NCBI GenBank assembly: GCA_947177325.1
Contig: CAMWUH010000134.1
Coordinates: forward strand, 1 to 6,205
Direction: 5' to 3'
Length of the DNA: 6,205 bases
Origin: an uncultured Bacteroidales bacterium
GTDB taxonomy: Bacteria > Bacteroidota > Bacteroidia > Bacteroidales > Muribaculaceae
Shown here piece by piece: positions 1 through 4,307 of this stretch. The translations under genes were made by a program, and so were the position numbers. Numbering within the stretch: position 1 is the stretch's first letter; each line of letters opens with the position of its first letter. The notes under the pieces were generated by a model. That model worked only from the letters and a program-made list of their open reading frames with translations. It was not told the DNA's origin and made no database searches.

Positions 1-54
1 GGCATACGAGATGTAGAGAGGTCTCGTGGGCTCGGACATCTGTATAAGAGACAG
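1..54 (+). other. Untrimmed Illumina Nextera i7 adapter (technical sequence)
   Basis: This is library adapter, not genome. Bases 1-12 are the last 12 bases of the P7 oligo (GGCATACGAGAT). Bases 13-20 (GTAGAGAG) sit in the i7 index slot; from memory they are the reverse complement of Nextera index N707. Bases 21-35 are the Nextera read-2 linker GTCTCGTGGGCTCGG. Bases 36-54 are a Tn5 mosaic end differing from the standard AGATGTGTATAAGAGACAG at two positions (ACATCT in place of AGATGT). The junction at 54/55 is the tagmentation point, so the contig ends there and the reading frame of the neighbouring gene stops there artificially. Confidence 0.97.
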
Positions 55-437
55 GGAGAGTGGTTATCGACCATTATATGACCGATGCGCGCGCAGGCGT
101 AGCCGATGAGGGGAATTTTGCGGAGCGACTGCTTCATCATCCACCTGAAGTTATGGCCGAGCCAGCCGTAGACCGCAAATATGTCGTAGGCGCCCTGATG
201 GTTTGCTACGAACATATAGCCTTGCTTTCGGTCGATGTTTTCACGCCCCTTAACTGTTACCCTGACCAGGGAGCACCAGCAAATGATGCGGGCCCACCAC
301 TTGGCGGGGTAATAGCCGAGGAAGCTGCGGTCGCCGATGGCAGCGGCAATGACTGTCAGGAGCACTGCCAGCAATGTGGCGGCAAATGCAGTGGGGAGGC
401 CGAATAACACCAGGTAAATGTAATAAAGCAACATCAT
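55..437 (-). CDS. plsC: 1-acyl-sn-glycerol-3-phosphate acyltransferase (PlsC/LPLAT family), 3' end missing
   Basis: The 127 codons from the start codon at 437 run off the contig without a stop. The family transfers an acyl chain to the sn-2 position of lysophosphatidic acid at the inner membrane, making phosphatidic acid for phospholipids. Residues 3-34 are strongly hydrophobic (one or two membrane segments). The acyltransferase signature follows: NHQGAYD, with the HX4D catalytic pair at His80 and Asp85. Next comes the substrate-binding block, KQSLRKIPLIG at residues 102-112, and a GHIMVDN stretch at 119-125 where many homologues have the FIDR-like motif. The start lies 14 bp after the glyA stop, which suggests co-transcription. 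A second Met codon follows directly, so the start is uncertain by one residue. No Shine-Dalgarno is visible. PlsC is the likeliest assignment; related LPLAT-fold enzymes such as ornithine-lipid acyltransferases cannot be excluded from half a protein. Confidence 0.9.
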
Positions 438-451
438 AGCGGGAAGCCGGA

Positions 452-1732
452 TTAGTAAGCAAACATCGGGTAATCGGCCATAGTGGCGTTGACCTTTTCG
501 CGCACGGCGCTGATGGTTTTGGCATCCTCGGGGTTAGAGAGCACGGTGTCGATCATCTCAACGATTTCGCCCATAAGGGGTTCTTTGGCACCGCGAGTGG
601 TAATTGCAGCTGTGCCGAGGCGGATACCTGAGGTCTGGAACGGAGAGCGAGAGTCGAAGGGTACCATGTTTTTGTTGGCGGTGATGTCAGCATCGACGAG
701 CACTTTTTCAGCCACTTTGCCGGTGAGTTCGGGGAATTTGGTGCGGAGGTCAACGAGCATACAGTGGTTGTCGGTACCGCCGGAGATAATCTTATAGCCT
801 TTGTCAACGAGGGCTTGAGCCATAACGGCGGCGTTTTTCTTGACTTGAGTCTGATATTCTTTGTAAGAGGGCTGGAGGGCTTCGCCGAAGGCAACGGCTT
901 TGGCCGCAACTACATGTTCGAGCGGACCGCCTTGCACGCCGGGGAATACGGCAGAGTCGAGCAGTGACGACATTTTGCGAACAACGCCTTTAGGAGTGGT
1001 TTTGCCCCAGGGGTTATCGAAGTCTTGGCCCATAAGGATGATGCCGCCACGAGGCCCGCGGAGGGTTTTATGGGTGGTAGAGGTTACGATGTGGGCGTAT
1101 TTGAGGGGGTTGTCGAGGAGGCCGGCAGCGATAAGGCCGGCGGGGTGGGCCATGTCAATCATAAGGATTGCGCCGATTTCGTCGGCTATTTTGCGCATGC
1201 GTGCGTAGTCCCATTCGCGAGAGTAGGCAGAAGCGCCACCCACGATTAATTTGGGGCGCTCGCGCAGAGCCACTTCTTCCATTTGGTCGTAGTCAACGAG
1301 GCCGGTGTCTTCTTTGACGTTATATTCCAAGGCCTGGAACATGAGGCCTGAGAAGTTGACGGGGCTGCCGTGAGAGAGATGACCGCCGTGAGCGAGGTTA
1401 AGGCCGAGGAATTTGTCGCCGGGCTTGAGCACGCTCATAAACACGGCCATATTTGCCTGGGCGCCGGAGTGGGGTTGCACGTTGGCATATTCAGCTCCGA
1501 AGAGCTCTTTAACGCGGTCGATGGCTAACTGCTCGGCTTCGTCGACTACTTGGCAGCCGCCATAGTAGCGATGGCCGGGATAGCCTTCGGCATATTTGTT
1601 GGTCAGGCAAGAGCCCATGGCTTGCATTACCTGGTCGCTTACGAAGTTTTCAGAGGCGATAAGCTCGATGCCTTTTTTCTGGCGTTGGCCTTCGCGCTCG
1701 ATGATGTCGAAAATTGCGGTGTCTTTTTGCAT
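452..1732 (-). CDS. glyA: Serine hydroxymethyltransferase
   Basis: This is a complete 426-residue, PLP-dependent cytoplasmic enzyme that interconverts serine plus tetrahydrofolate with glycine plus 5,10-methylenetetrahydrofolate, the main one-carbon source for thymidylate, purines and methionine. The usual bacterial length is about 415-430. Visible hallmarks are the N-terminal ELIASENF (23-30), NKYAEGYPGHRYYGG (45-59), the PLP-contacting Asp193 and His196 in MIDMAHPAGL, and the PLP Schiff-base Lys222 in TSTTHKTLRGPRGG. The C-terminal domain keeps SGIRLGTAA. I see no missing key residue or frameshift. The start at 1732 (MQKD) is the first Met and gives the normal family N-terminus; the upstream 20 bases are AT-rich with no Shine-Dalgarno, as expected in Bacteroidota. 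A 61-bp gap separates it from the flavin-reductase gene upstream and 14 bp from plsC downstream. I see no TAnnTTTG promoter in the 61-bp gap, so it probably depends on read-through from pyrB. Confidence 0.98.
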   Translation of the reverse strand: MQKDTAIFDIIEREGQRQKKGIELIASENFVSDQVMQAMGSCLTNKYAEGYPGHRYYGGCQVVDEAEQLAIDRVKELFGAEYANVQPHSGAQANMAVFMSVLKPGDKFLGLNLAHGGHLSHGSPVNFSGLMFQALEYNVKEDTGLVDYDQMEEVALRERPKLIVGGASAYSREWDYARMRKIADEIGAILMIDMAHPAGLIAAGLLDNPLKYAHIVTSTTHKTLRGPRGGIILMGQDFDNPWGKTTPKGVVRKMSSLLDSAVFPGVQGGPLEHVVAAKAVAFGEALQPSYKEYQTQVKKNAAVMAQALVDKGYKIISGGTDNHCMLVDLRTKFPELTGKVAEKVLVDADITANKNMVPFDSRSPFQTSGIRLGTAAITTRGAKEPLMGEIVEMIDTVLSNPEDAKTISAVREKVNATMADYPMFAY

Positions 1733-1793
1733 AACGAAATTGTAATCTATGGGTAATTAATCAGAATAATTGAATTCGGGAGGGGAAAGAGGG

Positions 1794-2354
1794 CTACTTT
1801 TTCTTGACGGTCCAGCCGAATCGGCCAATCGGGGAACCTTGTTCGTAGTAATGTCCGTGGGAGTAGTTGAGCAGGCCGGCAGCTCCGAGGTCAAAGGCTC
1901 CGGTAGCGGGGTTGATGAAGCGGTCGTCGGCGAGCACGTTGGTTACTTCGGCGATGAACATGTGGTGGCTGCCCAGGGGCATGATTGACTTGACTTTACA
2001 CTCGATAGAGAGCGGAGATTGCTCTATGGCGGGACATTCAACAGTCACGCCCTTGACGGGAGTAAGGCCGGTTTCGGCCCATTTGTCGAAGTCGCGGCCA
2101 GACTTTACGCCACACCAGTCGGTGGCTCGGGCCATTTCGGCGGTTGTCAGGTTGATTGTGAACTCCATTGACCGGGCAATGAGGGAGTAGGAATATCGCT
2201 CAGGTCGCACCGAGATGTAGCACATGGCGGGATTGGTGCATATCGTGCCGCACCATGCCACGGTGATAAGGTTGCTGCGCTCCGGGTTACCGCAGCTGAC
2301 CAGCACGGCCGGCAGGGGATAAATCATTGTGCCCGGTTTCCACGATTGCTTCAT
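1794..2354 (-). CDS. Flavin reductase-like FMN-binding split-barrel protein
   Basis: The protein has 186 residues. It matches the flavin-reductase-like (DIM6/NTAB) family of FMN-binding split barrels, small proteins that bind FMN and often reduce free flavin with NAD(P)H; the natural substrate here is unknown. Recognisable stretches are WKPGTMIYPLPAVLVSCG (5-22), NLITVAWCGTICTNPAMC (28-45), ISVRPERYSY (47-56), the ATDWCGVKSGRDFDKW segment (77-92) and a GSHHMFIAEV strand (128-137). These are typical of the anaerobe subfamily, some members of which are electron-transfer flavoredoxins. The start at 2354 was chosen because homology begins exactly at MKQSWKPGTM. The longer frame reaching back to 2567 is a pyrI shadow with no family character. 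The first 68 nt lie inside pyrI in a different frame, so translation may be coupled to pyrI. The gene ends with a lysine-rich WTVKKK tail, 61 bp before glyA. Confidence 0.92.
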   Translation of the reverse strand: MKQSWKPGTMIYPLPAVLVSCGNPERSNLITVAWCGTICTNPAMCYISVRPERYSYSLIARSMEFTINLTTAEMARATDWCGVKSGRDFDKWAETGLTPVKGVTVECPAIEQSPLSIECKVKSIMPLGSHHMFIAEVTNVLADDRFINPATGAFDLGAAGLLNYSHGHYYEQGSPIGRFGWTVKKK

Positions 2355-2832
2355 AACGGAGGGGGAGAGGGAGGTAGATGATATCGGCTTTGGCGCCGTT
2401 GGTTTTGACGCCGCAGTAGTGGCACTGAATGGTACGGGTGTCGAAGTCGATGACGTTGAAGCGTGTGCGCATCGGCTCGTTGTTGGTGATACATTTGGGA
2501 TTGCTGCAGCGCACGATGCCAACAATCTGGCGGGGAAGCTGCACAGGGCGCTTGTCGACAACGGCAAAGTCGCGGATGGTGTTGATAACGGCCGTTGGAG
2601 CTACGAGTGCTACGCGATTGATGGTTTCTTCGGGGAAAGAAACGTCGGCAATTTTTATGATGCCTTTGGTGCCGAGTTTGCGGCTATGCAGGTTGTTGCC
2701 AATCGTTAGTTGCTTCGAGAGGTTTTCAACGCCGAGAATTTTGACACATTTAAAAAGAGCATCGGCGGGAATGTGGTCGATTACGGTGCCGTTTTCGAGG
2801 GCAGCAACTGCGAGTTGTTTGTTAGCTGGCAT
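2287..2832 (-). CDS. pyrI: Aspartate carbamoyltransferase regulatory subunit, with an unusual C-terminal extension
   Basis: The 181-residue product is the allosteric chain that binds ATP, CTP and UTP and joins PyrB trimers into the ATCase holoenzyme. The allosteric domain comes first (residues about 1-100: AALENGTVIDHIP, KILGVE, LTIGNNLHSRKLGTKGIIKI, PEETINRVALVAP). The zinc domain follows with Cys109-X4-Cys114-X22-Cys137-X2-Cys140, the exact spacing of the E. coli protein. I chose the start at 2832 (MPANKQ) because it gives the normal family N-terminus 19 bp after the pyrB stop; the upstream Met codons in this frame lie inside pyrB. Family members usually end about a dozen residues after the last zinc cysteine; this one runs on for 41. 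The last 21 codons are simply another frame of the following flavin-reductase gene, giving a 68-nt overlap. A stop-codon loss near codon 153 (TAC, one base from TAA or TAG) is the simplest explanation. Confidence 0.95.
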   Translation of the reverse strand: MPANKQLAVAALENGTVIDHIPADALFKCVKILGVENLSKQLTIGNNLHSRKLGTKGIIKIADVSFPEETINRVALVAPTAVINTIRDFAVVDKRPVQLPRQIVGIVRCSNPKCITNNEPMRTRFNVIDFDTRTIQCHYCGVKTNGAKADIIYLPLPLRYEAIVETGHNDLSPAGRAGQLR

Positions 2833-2851
2833 ATCTTGTAGTGACTTTGAG

Positions 2852-3772
2852 TTAGCCTTTGGGGTTGATTTGGAGAGCGTCGCAAATGAGAGCTTCGCGC
2901 ATATAGAGGCCGTTTTGTGCTTGTTGGAAGTAGTAGGCCTTGGGGTTGTCGTCAACGTCGGGGTTGATTTCGTTGACGCGGGGCAGCGGGTGAAGGATTT
3001 TGAGGTTGGGGCGTGAGTTGGAGAGCATCGAGTTGCGGAGAGTGTAGAGGTCTTTGACGCGCTCGTATTCGTTGCGGTCGGTGAAGCGCTCGCGCTGCAC
3101 TCGTGTCATATAAATGATGTCGGATGAGTTGATGATATCTTCAGAGAAGTCGGTCGACTCAGTGTATTGGATGCCATGTTGGTCGCAGAATTTTTTGTAT
3201 TCCCGAGGCATTTGGAGCTCTTCGCAAGCGACGAACCGGAAGCGGGGCTTGAAATATTTCATAGCCATCAGGAGCGAGTGGACCGTACGGCCATATTTGA
3301 GGTCGCCCACGAGGGTTATGTCGAGATTGTCGAGACGACCTTGAGTTTTGTAGATCGAGTAGAGGTCGAGCATGGTTTGAGAGGGGTGCTGGTTAGCCCC
3401 GTCGCCGGCGTTAATCACGGGAGTTTCGGTAACTTCGGTGGCATAGCGGGCAGCGCCTTCGAGGTGGTGGCGCATGATGATGAGGTCGACATAGTTTGAC
3501 ACCATTTTGATGGTGTCTTTCAGGGTTTCGCCTTTAGAGGATGAGGTTGTGTTGGCGTCGGCAAAGCCAATGATGCGACCGCCAAGGCGGTTAACAGCCG
3601 TTTCAAAGCTGAGGCGAGTGCGGGTAGAGGGTTCAAAAAAGAGCGTCCCTACAACTTTTCCATCAAGGATTTTGTGGTTGGGATGCTCTTCAAAATAGCG
3701 AGCCTGCTCGAGCAGATGCAATATTTTTTCTTCCGAGAGGTCAGAGATTGACACCAGACTATGTTGGTTCAT
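2852..3772 (-). CDS. pyrB: Aspartate carbamoyltransferase catalytic subunit
   Basis: The 306-residue cytoplasmic enzyme condenses carbamoyl phosphate with aspartate to N-carbamoyl-aspartate, the committed step of pyrimidine synthesis. The length is normal (about 305-311). Visible active-site elements are FFEPSTRTRLSFE with the carbamoyl-phosphate loop Ser49-Thr-Arg-Thr-Arg53, the 80s loop TTSSSKGE with Lys80 (donated to the neighbouring subunit), Arg101 and the HPSQ motif at 129-132, and HPLPRVNEI from 261 for the 240s-type loop region. The start at 3772 (MNQHSL) is preferred. A longer in-frame start at 3874 exists, but it would begin within the promoter core, upstream of any transcript from it, and adds 34 residues without family character. 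pyrI follows after 19 bp, as expected for genes whose products assemble together. The pyrB leader and promoter are described separately. Confidence 0.98.
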   Translation of the reverse strand: MNQHSLVSISDLSEEKILHLLEQARYFEEHPNHKILDGKVVGTLFFEPSTRTRLSFETAVNRLGGRIIGFADANTTSSSKGETLKDTIKMVSNYVDLIIMRHHLEGAARYATEVTETPVINAGDGANQHPSQTMLDLYSIYKTQGRLDNLDITLVGDLKYGRTVHSLLMAMKYFKPRFRFVACEELQMPREYKKFCDQHGIQYTESTDFSEDIINSSDIIYMTRVQRERFTDRNEYERVKDLYTLRNSMLSNSRPNLKILHPLPRVNEINPDVDDNPKAYYFQQAQNGLYMREALICDALQINPKG

Positions 3773-3866
3773 AACTGCGAAAAGTTGAATGATTAGTGTG
3801 AAACGAGCTGAAAAGATTGGAGAGAGGGGTGGGAGGATGAACTCCCCGGAGGGAGGGCATCTAACC
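3773..3866 (-). promoter_or_regulatory. pyrB 5' leader, pyrimidine-rich, with a possible upstream ORF
   Basis: Given the promoter at 3872-3903, the pyrB transcript should begin near 3866 and carry a leader of about 90 bases. Its first two-thirds are rich in C and T (on the transcript strand, CCCTCCCTCC near the 5' end and CCCACCCCTCTCTCC further on). An ATG at 3860-3858, only a few bases from the predicted start of transcription, opens a 33-codon frame that ends with TAG at 3761-3759, overlapping the first codons of pyrB out of frame. A leader peptide or translational coupling is possible, but the frame could be chance. I see no clear terminator hairpin followed by a T run, so classic E. coli-type attenuation is not supported. 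Confidence 0.3.
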
Positions 3867-3895
3867 GATGGCAAAGTTAAGAAAATTATCGGTTA
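3862..3895. promoter_or_regulatory. Inverted repeat bracketing the pyrB -7 element (candidate operator)
   Basis: TAACCGAT (3862-3869) and ATCGGTTA (3888-3895) are perfect 8-bp reverse complements separated by 18 bp. The -7 box TAACTTTG (3872-3879) sits between them, and the left arm covers the predicted transcription start. A dimeric regulator bound here could block or bend the promoter. The arms start 26 bp apart, about two and a half helical turns. The arms are seen directly; operator function is inference from position. Confidence 0.45.
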
Positions 3896-3903
3896 CGAAC
3901 AAA
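3872..3903 (-). promoter_or_regulatory. Bacteroidota-type promoter of the pyrB cluster
   Basis: Reading leftward, TTTG (3903-3900) is followed after exactly 20 bp by TAACTTTG (3879-3872). This fits the Bacteroidota primary sigma-factor consensus TTTG-N19-21-TAnnTTTG at every fixed position. Transcription should start about 5-7 bases further on, near 3866, leaving a leader of roughly 90 bases before pyrB. It is the only good promoter I found ahead of the five-gene cluster. Confidence 0.8.
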
Positions 3904-3956
3904 AATCGGACGCAAAAAGGAGAAAAAGATTATAGTGTACTTGCTGAGAAATATTA

Positions 3957-4032
3957 AGACCCGGTTCCCCAATATTTGATAATACTGACGCTTGACCGCC
4001 TTAGCATTAACAAATATTGGGGAGTCGGGTCT
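3957..4032. repeat. 76-nt near-perfect hairpin / palindromic element
   Basis: The outer arms AGACCCGGTTCCCCAATA... (3957-3978) and ...GGGGAGTCGGGTCT (4011-4032) pair along 22 positions with no gap: 20 Watson-Crick pairs and two G-T pairs (3964/4025 and 3965/4024). Pairing continues inward: mismatch 3979/4010, four pairs, mismatch 3984/4005, four pairs (one G-T), mismatch 3989/4000, two pairs, then a six-base loop TTGACC (3992-3997). That makes about 32 pairs in 76 bases. In the plus-strand RNA the two outer non-Watson-Crick positions become G-U wobbles; in the minus-strand RNA they become C-A mismatches. There is no T run on either side and no converging genes, so an ordinary terminator is unlikely. 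It could be a REP/MITE-like mobile palindrome or a structured RNA. Confidence 0.75.
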
Positions 4033-4164
4033 AAAATTGAAATTGAGGGATGTTGATAAAAAGTCTATATGATGGATGGGCGGTATTGATGGCAAATTTC
4101 TATAAAAATACATAAATGGTGGAATTTGTTGCATAAAGATGCGGGATTTTGTGGAAAAAAGTAT

Positions 4165-4172
4165 TATATTTG
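4165..4172 (+). promoter_or_regulatory. Promoter -7 core for the secreted-protein gene
   Basis: TATATTTG matches the Bacteroidota -7 consensus TAnnTTTG exactly. No TTTG box lies at the ideal 19-21 bp upstream; the nearest is TTTG at 4148-4151, only 13 bp away, so the promoter is probably weak or activator-dependent. Transcription would start near 4177-4180, leaving a leader of about 130 bases before the start codon at 4308. Confidence 0.55.
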
Positions 4173-4179
4173 CGGGTAA

Positions 4180-4218
4180 TTAAGCACGCTTAAGGATAAG
4201 CGCCGGCGGGTTGCTTCC
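4180..4218 (+). promoter_or_regulatory. Dyad and small hairpin at the predicted 5' end of the rightward transcript
   Basis: TTAAGC-AC-GCTTAA (4180-4193) is a perfect 6-bp dyad around two bases, lying right at or just after the predicted transcription start, a position suited to a repressor. Directly after it, AAGC (4198-4201) can pair with GCTT (4213-4216) and CC (4203-4204) with GG (4209-4210), closing a GGCG loop and giving a short GC-rich 5' hairpin in the RNA. Both are seen in the sequence; a role as operator or transcript-stabilising stem is inference. Confidence 0.3.
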
Positions 4219-4307
4219 GTTTATTTTGATAGTGTGCAGGATATATTGCATTTCTTCAAAAATTACAATTAAATCATAATCATTTTTCACAAACATCTTT
4301 TTTCTTC

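Larger units (their letters stand above)
3773..4307. other. 535-bp divergent intergenic region
   Basis: No convincing gene lies between pyrB (leftward) and the secreted-protein gene (rightward). From left to right it contains the pyrB leader (3773-3866), the pyrB promoter with its surrounding dyad (3862-3903), a long hairpin (3957-4032), an AT-rich stretch in which I see nothing specific (about 4033-4160), then the rightward promoter core, a dyad, and an AT-rich untranslated leader of roughly 130 bases up to 4307. An 82-codon leftward frame at 3886-4134 runs through the hairpin and the pyrB promoter and is treated as chance. Confidence 0.8.

Noticed and set aside
60..407. 115-codon plus-strand ORF at the contig start
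   Set aside because: It is antisense to the plsC-like gene, whose minus-strand frame has the HX4D motif, the downstream binding motif and a membrane segment; the plus-strand product resembles nothing.
1733..1793. Separate glyA promoter in the 61-bp gap
   Set aside because: No TAnnTTTG core is present on the minus strand in this gap; only AT-rich sequence and a weak 5-bp AATTA/TAATT inverted repeat.
2355..2567. N-terminal extension of the flavin-reductase gene back to 2567
   Set aside because: The extra 71 residues are a Ser/Thr/Pro-rich shadow of pyrI; family similarity begins at the Met at 2354.
3773..3874. N-terminal extension of PyrB by 34 residues from the start codon at 3874
   Set aside because: That codon lies within the -7 element, upstream of the predicted transcript, and the added residues lack family similarity; MNQHSL is the usual kind of PyrB N-terminus.
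3957..4032. Hairpin as a Rho-independent terminator
   Set aside because: There is no T run after the stem on either strand, and the neighbouring genes diverge, so no transcript is expected to end here.
3957..4032. Hairpin as an integron attC site or retron RNA
   Set aside because: No core-site GTTRRRY/RYYYAAC pair, no integrase and no reverse transcriptase are visible in the window.
3886..4134. 82-codon minus-strand ORF in the intergenic region
   Set aside because: It crosses the long hairpin and the pyrB promoter, has no recognisable domain, and its coding sequence is dominated by the palindrome and AT-rich DNA.
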